DNA from: Sulfitobacter sp.
Lineage (GTDB): Bacteria > Pseudomonadota > Alphaproteobacteria > Rhodobacterales > Rhodobacteraceae
Assembly (NCBI GenBank): GCA_013002405.1
Contig: JABDKA010000044.1
Location: 1-46,837, forward strand
Direction: 5' to 3'
DNA: 46,837 bases
Part shown: in pieces, positions 33,039 through 40,992 of the stretch
Position numbering within the stretch: position 1 is the first letter of the stretch
How the letters are laid out: each line of letters opens with the position of its first letter
Program-made: the position numbers and the translations under genes
Notes under the pieces: model-generated
The model's database searches: none
Seen by the model: only the letters and a program-made list of their open reading frames with translations
Told to the model about the DNA's origin: nothing

Positions 33039-33055
33039 CCACAGGGGAGAAGACT

Positions 33056-34639
33056 ATGAACGACCAACTCAAGTATTACAGCCGCATGGTAACCAAGGGT
33101 CTGATGACCCGCCGTGACTTCATCGGTCGCGCAGCCGCTCTGGGTGTGACAGCCGTGGCCGCCAACTCCATGCTGGCCACCGCATCTCGCGCCGCAGGCC
33201 CCCAGAAAGGCGGCACGATCCGCATCGGCCTGCAGGGCGGTGCCACCACCGACAGCCTCGACCCGGCTACCGCCGCCAACCAGGTGCCGCTGATGGTCGG
33301 CCGCATGTGGGGTGAGCCGTTGGTGGAACTGACCGACGATGGCGGTATCGAAGGCAAGGTCGCGGAAAGCTTCGAAGGTTCCGACGACGCCACAATCTGG
33401 CGCTTCAAGATCCGCAACGGCATCACCTTCTCGAACGGTCAGGCCGTGACCGCAGAAGACGCCAAGGCCACCATCGAGCGCCACTCGGGCGAGGATACCA
33501 AGTCTGGTGCCCTGGGCCTGCTGCGCGACATCGACAGCCTGTCCGTTGACGGCGATACGCTCGTCATCGGCCTCAAGACCGGCAACGCCGACCTGCCCTA
33601 TTTCATGGCCGACTACCACCTGCTGATCCAGCCGGGTGGCGGCAAGGACGATCCGACCGCTGCCATCGGCACAGGTCCCTATATCCTCAAATCCGTGGAC
33701 ATGGGCGTGCGCTTCGTGGCCGAGAAAAACCCCAACTACTGGGGTGATCTGGGCAATGCCGAAACGATCGAGATCATCGTGATCAATGACAACACCGCGC
33801 GTGTCGCGGCCCTGCAGTCGGGTCAGGTGGACATCATCGACCGCGTCCCACCCCGCACCGCGGGTCTGGTCAGCCGCGCGCCCGGTGTCGCGGTTAATAC
33901 CACGGCGGGCCCTGGCCACTACGTGTTCATCATGCACACGGACACGGCGCCCTTTGACAATAACGATCTGCGCCTGGCGCTCAAGTACGGCATCAACCGA
34001 CAGGAGCTGGTGGACAAGATCCTTTTTGGCTACGGTTCGGTCGGCAACGACACGCCGATCAACGCATCCTACCCCTTCTATACTGCGCTCGAGCAGCGCG
34101 AGTATGATCCCGACAAGGCGAAGTTCCACTTCGACAAGTCCGGCCACTCCGGCTCCATCCTCCTGCGTACTTCGGACAATTCCTTCCCCGGTGCGCCCGA
34201 TGCCGCTGCCCTGTTCCAGCAGTCGCTGGCGGGTGCGGGAATTGAGCTTGAGATCAAGCGTGAGCCCAACGACGGCTACTGGTCCGAGGTCTGGAATGTG
34301 CAGCCCTTCTGCACCTCCTACTGGGGCGGTCGGCCGACGCAGGACCAGATGTTCTCGACCGCCTATCTCTCCACGGCAGACTGGAATGACACGCGCTTCA
34401 ACAACGAGCAGTTCGACCAACTGCTGGTTCAGGCACGTGCGGAACTGGACGGGGCCAAGCGGACCCAGATGTACGCCGACATGGGCATGATGCTGCACGA
34501 CGAAGGCGGCCTAATCTGCCCCATGTTCAACGACTTCATCGACGCCCACGGCGACCGTGTCGACGGCTGGGTCGAGGGGGTCAACGGGTTTGCGTTGATG
34601 AACTCCTACGCGCCTCTGCGCATGTGGGTGAAAGCCTGA
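33056..34639 (+). CDS. ABC transporter substrate-binding protein, family 5 (peptide/nickel type), Tat-exported
   Basis: A 527-residue periplasmic binding protein. It has a twin-arginine signal (TRRDFIGRAAALGVTAVAA, then ATASRAAG) and the SBP_5 body: GGTIRIGLQGG, VAESFEGSDDATIWRFKIR (about residue 90), GTGPYILKSVDMG and GINRQELVDKILFGYG. The Tat signal means it folds before export. Family 5 proteins bind peptides, opines or similar ligands. ATG at 33056 follows GGGGAG; the longer ORF start is rejected. Its membrane and ATPase partners follow directly. Confidence 0.93.
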   Translation: MNDQLKYYSRMVTKGLMTRRDFIGRAAALGVTAVAANSMLATASRAAGPQKGGTIRIGLQGGATTDSLDPATAANQVPLMVGRMWGEPLVELTDDGGIEGKVAESFEGSDDATIWRFKIRNGITFSNGQAVTAEDAKATIERHSGEDTKSGALGLLRDIDSLSVDGDTLVIGLKTGNADLPYFMADYHLLIQPGGGKDDPTAAIGTGPYILKSVDMGVRFVAEKNPNYWGDLGNAETIEIIVINDNTARVAALQSGQVDIIDRVPPRTAGLVSRAPGVAVNTTAGPGHYVFIMHTDTAPFDNNDLRLALKYGINRQELVDKILFGYGSVGNDTPINASYPFYTALEQREYDPDKAKFHFDKSGHSGSILLRTSDNSFPGAPDAAALFQQSLAGAGIELEIKREPNDGYWSEVWNVQPFCTSYWGGRPTQDQMFSTAYLSTADWNDTRFNNEQFDQLLVQARAELDGAKRTQMYADMGMMLHDEGGLICPMFNDFIDAHGDRVDGWVEGVNGFALMNSYAPLRMWVKA

Positions 34640-34642
34640 TCC

Positions 34643-35602
34643 GTGGGTCCCATTACAAAACTACTGGCCCAGCGAATTTCGCTGGGCCTGCTGCTGCTTC
34701 TGCTGGTTTCCATCGTCATCTTCGCCGGCACCTCGATCTTGCCGGGCGACGTGGCGCAGCAGATCCTGGGCCAATCGGCCACCCCTGAGGCGCTAGCCAA
34801 CCTGCGCGAAGAACTGGGTGTGAACGACCCGCCGGTCACGCGCTACCTCAATTGGTTGGGTGGCCTTCTGACGGGGGACCTCGGCACTGCGCTCACCTCC
34901 GGACAATCGATCAATGAGGCCATCGGACGCCGTCTGTCCAACACGCTTTTCCTGGCCATCTGTGCCGCCGTCATCGCCGTACCACTCGCAATCTTCCTTG
35001 GCCTGCTGGCCGTTCGCTACCAGGAACGCTGGCCGGACAAGACCATCTCTGCCACCACGCTCACGACCATCTCCATGCCGGAATTCGTGATTGGCTATAT
35101 CATGATGTTCATCTTCGGTGTTCAGCTGCGCTGGTTCTCACCCACCGCCGTGGGCTACCGTCCGGACGCCGATTTCTTTACCCGGCTTGAATCCATCGCC
35201 CTGCCCGTCATGGTTCTGACCCTTGTGGTGCTGGCGCACATGATGCGCATGACCCGGGCAGCCATCCTCAACGTGATGCAGTCCGCCTACATTGAGACGG
35301 CAGAGCTGAAGGGCATGAGCACCTTCTCGGTCATTCGCAAGCACGCCTTCCCCAATGCCATTTCACCCGTTGTGAACGTGGTGATGCTGAACCTTGCCTA
35401 TCTGGTGGTGGGCGTTGTCGTGGTTGAGGTGGTCTTCGTCTATCCGGGCATGGGTCAGTACCTTGTCGACCATGTGACCAAGCGCGACCTGCCGGTTGTG
35501 CAGGCCTGCGGCATCATCTTTGCCGCCATCTACATCGGGCTGAACCTCGTTGCTGATGTCGTCTCCATCCTCACCAATCCGCGTTTGCGGCACCCGAAGT
35601 GA
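34643..35602 (+). CDS. ABC transporter permease, DppB type
   Basis: A 319-residue inner-membrane permease with six helices. It has the typical N-terminus (RISLGLLLLLLVSIVIFAG, then LPGDVAQQILG), MRMTRAAILNVMQSAYIETA and, in the coupling loop, AELKGMSTFSVIRKHAFPNA (EAA-like). The start is GTG at 34643, 3 bases after the binding-protein stop. It pairs with the DppC-type permease to form the channel of a peptide-class importer. Confidence 0.93.
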   Translation: MGPITKLLAQRISLGLLLLLLVSIVIFAGTSILPGDVAQQILGQSATPEALANLREELGVNDPPVTRYLNWLGGLLTGDLGTALTSGQSINEAIGRRLSNTLFLAICAAVIAVPLAIFLGLLAVRYQERWPDKTISATTLTTISMPEFVIGYIMMFIFGVQLRWFSPTAVGYRPDADFFTRLESIALPVMVLTLVVLAHMMRMTRAAILNVMQSAYIETAELKGMSTFSVIRKHAFPNAISPVVNVVMLNLAYLVVGVVVVEVVFVYPGMGQYLVDHVTKRDLPVVQACGIIFAAIYIGLNLVADVVSILTNPRLRHPK

Positions 35603-35612
35603 GGGATAAGCA

Positions 35613-36434
35613 ATGAACCTACGCATCCCCTTCGCGGCCATGATCGGCCTGTTTCTCACCGGCCTCTTTTTCCTGGTTGCCATCTTTGCCCCCCTCATCG
35701 CGCCCTACGGCTATGATGAGGTGGTCTCAAATGGCTTCTGGGATGAGGCCTCTTCCGAATACTTGCTGGGGACTGACGGGATCGGGCGCGATCTGCTGAG
35801 CCGGATCATTTACGGCCTGCGTACGACCATCTGGATCGGGACGCTGGCGACGCTCCTCAGCTTCACCACAGGGTCGATCCTTGGTTTTCTGGCGGCGGTC
35901 ACGGGCGGCTGGGTTGATCAGGCGCTGTCGCGCTTTGTCGATCTGATCATGTCGATCCCCTCGCTCATTTTCGCGCTGGTGATCCTGTCGATCACACCCA
36001 TCACCATCGGGGTGCTGATCCTGGTGATGGGCCTGCTCGATTCCACGCGGGTCTTCCGCCTTGCCCGTGCGGTGGCGGTCGACATTACGGTGATGGACTA
36101 TGTGGAGGCGGCCAAGTTGCGGGGTGAGAAATTCGTCTGGATCATCTTCCGTGAGATCCTGCCCAACGCGCTCTCTCCCCTCGTGGCGGAGATGGGCTTG
36201 CGCTTCATCTTCATGATCCTCTTCATCTCGACCCTCTCCTTCCTCGGCCTCGGCATCCAGCCACCCCAGGCAGATCTGGGTGGCATCGTGCGTGAGAACG
36301 CCGAAGGTCTAACCTACGGCATTGGTGCTGCCCTCTATCCCGCCATCACGATTGCACTGCTGGCAATTTCGGTGAACCTGGTGGCCGACTGGGTGCTTGC
36401 GCGCACCACTTCGCTGAAAGGAGGCCGGGGATGA
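35613..36434 (+). CDS. ABC transporter permease, DppC type
   Basis: A 273-residue permease with an N-terminal helix (MIGLFLTGLFFLVAIFAPLI), the DppC-typical LLGTDGIGRDLLSRIIYGLR (about residue 50), SIPSLIFALVILSI, and the EAA-like AAKLRGEKFVWIIFREILPN (about 167). It starts 10 bases after the DppB-type gene and overlaps the ATPase gene by 4 bases (ATGA), so the channel and motor are translationally coupled. Confidence 0.94.
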   Translation: MNLRIPFAAMIGLFLTGLFFLVAIFAPLIAPYGYDEVVSNGFWDEASSEYLLGTDGIGRDLLSRIIYGLRTTIWIGTLATLLSFTTGSILGFLAAVTGGWVDQALSRFVDLIMSIPSLIFALVILSITPITIGVLILVMGLLDSTRVFRLARAVAVDITVMDYVEAAKLRGEKFVWIIFREILPNALSPLVAEMGLRFIFMILFISTLSFLGLGIQPPQADLGGIVRENAEGLTYGIGAALYPAITIALLAISVNLVADWVLARTTSLKGGRG

Positions 36435-38068
36435 GCGATATACTTCTCAAGGTCCGCGGCCTCAAGATCGGGGCAACCGTCTATCCGCCCGGCGAAAAGC
36501 CGAAGGAAATCGAGATTGTTCACGGTGTCGATTTTGATCTCGAAGGCGGCAAGGTGCTGGGCCTGATCGGTGAATCCGGAGCTGGAAAATCGACCATCGG
36601 GCTTGCCACCATGGCCTACGGGCGCGGCGGCGTTGAGCTGACGGGGGGTGAGGTCTGGGTCAACGGGCGCGACATCCTTCAGACCGGCCTGCGGGACGTA
36701 CGCCGTCTGAGAGGTGGGGAGGTCACCTATGTGTCTCAATCCGCCGCCGCCTCCTTCAACCCGGCCAAAAAGATCATGGAGCAGGTGACCGAAGCGGCCA
36801 TCCTGCAAAAGAAGTTCTCCAAACGCGATGCAGAGGCTCGCGCCGTGGAGCTTTTCCGCAAGCTCGGCCTGCCTGATCCCGAAAGTATCGGTGAGCGGTA
36901 TCCGCACCAGGTTTCGGGCGGTCAGTTGCAGCGCTGCATGACCGCCCTTGCCCTCTGCCCGGAACCCGATCTGGTGGTCTTTGACGAACCCACTACCGCG
37001 CTCGACGTGACCACCCAGATTGACGTGCTCGCCGCCATCAAGGAGGCCATCCGGGACACCGGCGTGGCCGCGCTTTATATCACCCACGACCTGGCCGTGG
37101 TAGCCCAGGTCAGTGACAATATCATGGTGCTGAAGATGGGTGAGATGGTGGAGTACGGCACTACCGATCAGATCATCAACAACCCGCAGGAAGAGTACAC
37201 TCAGGCACTGGTCTCCGTCCGCTCCATCCGGCACGAGGAAAAAGAGCCGACCGACAATCCGCTTTTGCGGGTGGAGAACATCACGGCGCGCTATCGTGGC
37301 ACCAAATTCGATGTGCTCAAGAACGTGAGCGTGGAACTGCACAATGGTCAGACCCTCGCCATCGTGGGTGAATCCGGCTCGGGCAAGTCGACCCTCGCGC
37401 GGGTCATCACGGGCCTCCTGCCACCCAGCGATGGCCAGATCCATTTTGACGGACGCACCCTGAGCCCAGATCTGCGCACCCGCGGCATTGAGGACCTGCG
37501 CGAACTGCAAATGATCTACCAGATGGCCGACACGGCGATGAACCCACGCCAGACCGTGGGCACAATCATCGGTCGACCGCTCGAGTTCTACTTCAATCTC
37601 CGTGGCAAGGCCAAGCAGGCGCGCATCCAGGAATTGCTGGATGAAATCGAATTGGGCGAAGGCTTCCAGGACCGCTATCCGGCGGAGCTTTCGGGCGGTC
37701 AGAAACAGCGGGTCTGCATCGCCCGGGCTCTGGCAGCCAAACCCAAGATGATCATCTGCGATGAGGTCACTTCGGCCCTCGACCCGCTGGTGGCGGACGG
37801 GATCCTGAAATTGCTGCTGAAATTGCAGAAGATCGAGGATGTCTCCTACCTCTTTATCACCCACGATCTGGCGACAGTCCGGGCGATCGCGGACAGTATC
37901 GCGGTTATGTACCAGGGCGAAGTGGTACGTTACGGGCCGAAGAGCCAGGTGCTCTCGCCCCCCTTCGATGACTATACAGACCTTCTGCTTTCTTCGGTCC
38001 CCGAGATGAAGCTGGGCTGGCTCGAAGATGTGATCGAGCACCGCAAGATGGAGAGTGCGGGGAACTAG
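36431..38068 (+). CDS. Fused double ABC ATPase of a peptide-type importer (DppD-DppF)
   Basis: A 545-residue cytosolic protein with two complete nucleotide-binding domains in one chain. The first has GESGAGKST (about residue 50), SGGQLQR and VVFDEPTTALD; the second has GESGSGKST (about 318), SGGQKQR and IICDEVTSALD. In many systems these are two proteins (DppD and DppF). The last line of each half has the peptide-importer C-terminal extension. It ends the operon of binding protein and permeases; bciA follows after 9 bases and may be co-transcribed. Confidence 0.95.
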   Translation: MSDILLKVRGLKIGATVYPPGEKPKEIEIVHGVDFDLEGGKVLGLIGESGAGKSTIGLATMAYGRGGVELTGGEVWVNGRDILQTGLRDVRRLRGGEVTYVSQSAAASFNPAKKIMEQVTEAAILQKKFSKRDAEARAVELFRKLGLPDPESIGERYPHQVSGGQLQRCMTALALCPEPDLVVFDEPTTALDVTTQIDVLAAIKEAIRDTGVAALYITHDLAVVAQVSDNIMVLKMGEMVEYGTTDQIINNPQEEYTQALVSVRSIRHEEKEPTDNPLLRVENITARYRGTKFDVLKNVSVELHNGQTLAIVGESGSGKSTLARVITGLLPPSDGQIHFDGRTLSPDLRTRGIEDLRELQMIYQMADTAMNPRQTVGTIIGRPLEFYFNLRGKAKQARIQELLDEIELGEGFQDRYPAELSGGQKQRVCIARALAAKPKMIICDEVTSALDPLVADGILKLLLKLQKIEDVSYLFITHDLATVRAIADSIAVMYQGEVVRYGPKSQVLSPPFDDYTDLLLSSVPEMKLGWLEDVIEHRKMESAGN

Positions 38069-38077
38069 GTCGGCACC

Positions 38078-39037
38078 ATGTCCTCCGCCGCTCCTCAGAC
38101 GGTTCTGATCACCGGCGCGACCGGCACAGCGGGCCGTGCGACGGCATTGGCGCTCCGCGATGCGGGTCACCACGTCATTGCTCTTGGCAGGCGCGATCCG
38201 GGCATCACGGGCATTACACCCGTTCTTGGAGATGTCACGAAGCCTGCTGTTCTCAGCGCCACCATTGCGATCCATCGCCCCAGCGCTGTAATCTCCTGCC
38301 TTGCCTCCCGCACGGGTGCGCCTGCGGACGCCTGGGCGCTGGACCACGCGGCCAACCTCGCCCTACTTGAAGCGGCGCAAAGGGGGGATGTCGCGCACTT
38401 CGTCCTGCTCTCCGCCATCTGCGTGCAAAAGCCGCGCCTGGCCTTCCAGCACGCCAAGCTGGCCTTCGAGGCTGCCCTGCAAGCCTCGGGTCTGACATGG
38501 TCGATCGTCCGCCCGACGGCCTATTTCAAATCACTCTCCGGTCAGATCGACCGGCTGCGGGCGGGCAAACTCTACCTGATGTTCGGCGACGGCCAGTTGA
38601 CCGCCTGCAAGCCCATTAGCGACGGCGATCTGGGCCGCTACATCGCGCACTGCCTGCGGAACCCTGCGCGCCAGAACGCCATCCTGCCCATCGGCGGGCC
38701 CGGCCCCGCAATCACCCCGGCGGAGATGGGTGCCGCGCTTTTTGACGCTCTCGGCCTGCCGCCTCGCTACCGCCCGGTATCACCCCGTGTGATCGGCACC
38801 ATCGCGGGGGGCCTCAAGGTTGCCGGGCTTTTCCACAAGGGCCTTGCCACCAAGGCGGAACTCGCGCGGATCGGACACTACTACGCGACCGAGTCCATGC
38901 TGGTCTGGGATGCGGCGCGACAGTGCTACGATGCCGACGCAACGCCAGAGTACGGCACTGAGACCCTCTTCGACTTCTACCGTGACCTTGCCGCGGGGCG
39001 CGTCGTCCTTGATCGCGGCGATCACGCTGTTTTCTGA
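38078..39037 (+). CDS. bciA: Divinyl (proto)chlorophyllide 8-vinyl reductase, BciA type
   Basis: Reduces the 8-vinyl group of divinyl chlorophyllide in bacteriochlorophyll synthesis, using NADPH. The 319-residue SDR-fold protein opens with ITGATGTAGRATALAL and carries the BciA-typical blocks SIVRPTAYFKSLSGQIDRL, FGDGQLTACKPISDGDLG, LPIGGPGPAITPAEMG and the late ARIGHYYATESMLVWD with ATPEYGTETLFDFY. The call is by family motifs. No other photosynthesis gene is in the window, which is common because bciA often lies outside the main cluster. It follows the ABC ATPase by 9 bases. Confidence 0.9.
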   Translation: MSSAAPQTVLITGATGTAGRATALALRDAGHHVIALGRRDPGITGITPVLGDVTKPAVLSATIAIHRPSAVISCLASRTGAPADAWALDHAANLALLEAAQRGDVAHFVLLSAICVQKPRLAFQHAKLAFEAALQASGLTWSIVRPTAYFKSLSGQIDRLRAGKLYLMFGDGQLTACKPISDGDLGRYIAHCLRNPARQNAILPIGGPGPAITPAEMGAALFDALGLPPRYRPVSPRVIGTIAGGLKVAGLFHKGLATKAELARIGHYYATESMLVWDAARQCYDADATPEYGTETLFDFYRDLAAGRVVLDRGDHAVF

Positions 39038-39112
39038 CCCGCCCGACCGCAACGGAAAGCGTTGCGCGGACACGGTCAATCTGCCCATATGCCAGTCAAC
39101 TCAGGAGGCCCC

Positions 39113-39949
39113 ATGGACAAGAAACTGCTGCTCATCATCCTCGACGGTGTGCCCTACCGAAACTTCCGCCGCCTCTTCGGCAACCTCGAAGGCTGGGTCG
39201 ACAGCGGGGCGGCACGGGTCTGGAAGCATCGCGCGGTCCTGCCCTCCATTTCCGCCTCCTGCTACGCCTCGATCCACACAGGCGTTGCCCCCGCTGAACA
39301 CGGCAGCACCGGCAACGGCAATGTCTTCCGCCTCAAGCACCGGGATGTCTTTTCCCAGGTACGGGAGGCGGGCGGTGTAACGGGTGCCGTGGCACATTCT
39401 TTCTGGTCGGAGTTCTTCAACCGTCATCCCTTCGACTACGTCCGCGATATCGAGTACGACGAGCCGGAGAGCGACACGATCAACCACGGGCGTTTTCACA
39501 GCATGACCGGCTACGGCCACGCCAATCAGATGACCCCCTCGGACGTGGACCTTTTTGCCACCCTGACCAACCTCTGCCTGCGCCACGGGCTGAACTACGG
39601 CATGCTGCACACCTGCACGCTGGACAGCATGGGCCACCGCTTTTTCCACGACTGCCAGGAGATGGACCATGCCTGCGCCGTGATGGACGAGATGCTGGCC
39701 CCCTTCATCCCGCAGTGGCTAAGCGCTGGCTATGAGGTGATTGTGACAGCCGACCACGGGCAGGACGAACGCGGACACCACGGCGGGCGCGGGTCCCTGC
39801 AGCAGGAGACGGCGCTTTACTACTTCGGAGAGGCGGAGGGTCCGTCAGAGGATGCCGTCATCGACCAGCTACAGCTGGCCCCGGCGATCCTGGGACGGCT
39901 TGGGGCACCGGTGGCGGAGACGATGAAGGCGGAGAGCTTTTTACGGTAG
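39113..39949 (+). CDS. Alkaline phosphatase superfamily (nucleotide pyrophosphatase/phosphodiesterase-like) protein
   Basis: A 278-residue predicted metallohydrolase. It opens KKLLLIILDGVPYRNF, has the likely nucleophile region LPSISASCYASIHTGVAPAEHG (about residue 42), CTLDSMGHRFFHD at mid-length and VIVTADHGQDERGHHGGRG, which supplies Asp/His zinc ligands. There is no signal peptide, so it is cytosolic. The substrate is unknown: nucleotide pyrophosphate, phosphodiester or sulfate ester are all possible in this superfamily. CAGGAGG precedes the ATG at 39113; the longer ORF is rejected. It is convergent with the esterase gene, with the REP-like pair between them. Confidence 0.85.
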   Translation: MDKKLLLIILDGVPYRNFRRLFGNLEGWVDSGAARVWKHRAVLPSISASCYASIHTGVAPAEHGSTGNGNVFRLKHRDVFSQVREAGGVTGAVAHSFWSEFFNRHPFDYVRDIEYDEPESDTINHGRFHSMTGYGHANQMTPSDVDLFATLTNLCLRHGLNYGMLHTCTLDSMGHRFFHDCQEMDHACAVMDEMLAPFIPQWLSAGYEVIVTADHGQDERGHHGGRGSLQQETALYYFGEAEGPSEDAVIDQLQLAPAILGRLGAPVAETMKAESFLR

Positions 39950-39971
39950 GTCAGCGGTCTTTCTGAGCCTA

Positions 39972-40030
39972 GTCCCGGACCCGATCCGGGGCTTCCTGGC
40001 TTGGTAGAGGTCCCGGATCAGGTCCGGGGC
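39972..40030. repeat. Pair of REP-like palindromes in inverted orientation
   Basis: Two 17-base palindromic units, CCCGGA-cccga-TCCGGG (39974-39990) and CCCGGA-tcagg-TCCGGG (40012-40028), are inverted relative to each other with one mismatch and 21 bases between. They form either two small hairpins or one large one. They sit between convergent genes, and the second unit encodes the last codons and stop of the esterase gene. They may act as a bidirectional terminator. Confidence 0.8.
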
Positions 40031-40992
40031 TGCGATGGCGCATAGGGCCATTCCCCCTTGCCCAGTGCGGCAACCGCCTCAACTACTTCATCGAAGAAAC
40101 CCGCCGCCTTTTGGGACATATTCCGCGCGCGCAGGCAGGCGTGGACCATCCCCTTCACCTCGCTCCAATGGGCGGGCACGCCCGCGTCGCGCAGAAGGTC
40201 GCGGTAGGTCTCCCCGTCGCTGGAAACGGGATCGCACTCCGCCGTTACGATCACCGTCGGCGGCACGCCAGTGAAATCGGTATCCAGCAGCGCCGAGTAG
40301 CGCGGATCATCTGTCGGCCGCTCTGCCCCACCAAGGCGGATATCCCGGTAGAAGGCGATGTCGGCAAGGGTCAGGTGCGGGGCTTCCGCATGGGTGACAT
40401 AGGAGCCTTTTGTGATGTCGCCGCCGAATCCCGGATAGATCAGAACCTGACCAATCACCCGTCCATCGATACGCCCGCGCGCATGATGGGCGACAGAGGC
40501 AGCAAGTTTTCCGCCCGCACTGTCGCCGCAGAGCACGATATCATCGGGGCACTCCTCGCAGATGGCCCCGAAAGCGGACCAGGCATCGTTGAAACAGCCG
40601 GGAAAGACCGTTTCAGGCGCCAGACTGTAATCCACCGAAATCACGCGATATCCGGTCCTGTCGCAGATCTCGGCACAGACGTCATCGTGGCTGTCGAGCC
40701 CGCCAACGATAAATCCGCCCCCGTGGTAATAGATGACGGTGACGTTGCTATCGCCGCTGACGTAGGACCGGCAAGGGACCCCGCCAAAGGCCACTTCCTC
40801 CACCTCCACCCCTTCGGGGCGCGGCTGGCGGAAGATGGCGCACATTTCATCGTAGAGCCGTCTTTGCCCTGCGACGTCAAGCGAGACGGCATTGGGGGGA
40901 TAGGTGGCGTCCAACCGCCTGATGTAGGCCCACATTTCGGCGTCGATCAGGCGGTTGTAGTCGGTCTTCTTGCTCAAGCAGCCTTGTCCCAT
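40018..40992 (-). CDS. Alpha/beta hydrolase, hormone-sensitive lipase type
   Basis: A 324-residue esterase-like protein. It has the oxyanion motif YYHGGGF (about residue 90), the nucleophile motif CGDSAGGKLA (about 158), the Asp region TAECDPVSSDG (about 253) and the His in KGMVHACLR (about 284), so the catalytic set is complete. No signal peptide. The ATG at 40990-40992 overlaps the acyl-CoA synthetase gene by 19 bases; a TTG at 40977 forming TTGA with that stop is an alternative. Its last codons lie inside a REP-like palindrome. Coupling to the synthetase suggests that it releases a carboxylic acid that the synthetase then activates. Confidence 0.88.
   Translation of the reverse strand: MGQGCLSKKTDYNRLIDAEMWAYIRRLDATYPPNAVSLDVAGQRRLYDEMCAIFRQPRPEGVEVEEVAFGGVPCRSYVSGDSNVTVIYYHGGGFIVGGLDSHDDVCAEICDRTGYRVISVDYSLAPETVFPGCFNDAWSAFGAICEECPDDIVLCGDSAGGKLAASVAHHARGRIDGRVIGQVLIYPGFGGDITKGSYVTHAEAPHLTLADIAFYRDIRLGGAERPTDDPRYSALLDTDFTGVPPTVIVTAECDPVSSDGETYRDLLRDAGVPAHWSEVKGMVHACLRARNMSQKAAGFFDEVVEAVAALGKGEWPYAPSQPRT

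Noticed and set aside
32960-34498. 512-residue minus-strand ORF antisense to the substrate-binding protein
   Set aside because: Shadow of the binding-protein gene; no recognisable domain and low-complexity composition.
36335-38347. 670-residue minus-strand ORF antisense to the ABC ATPase and bciA
   Set aside because: It is an open shadow frame of GC-rich coding DNA; its sequence is rich in His/Gly/Arg and matches no family, while the plus strand has complete Walker and signature motifs.
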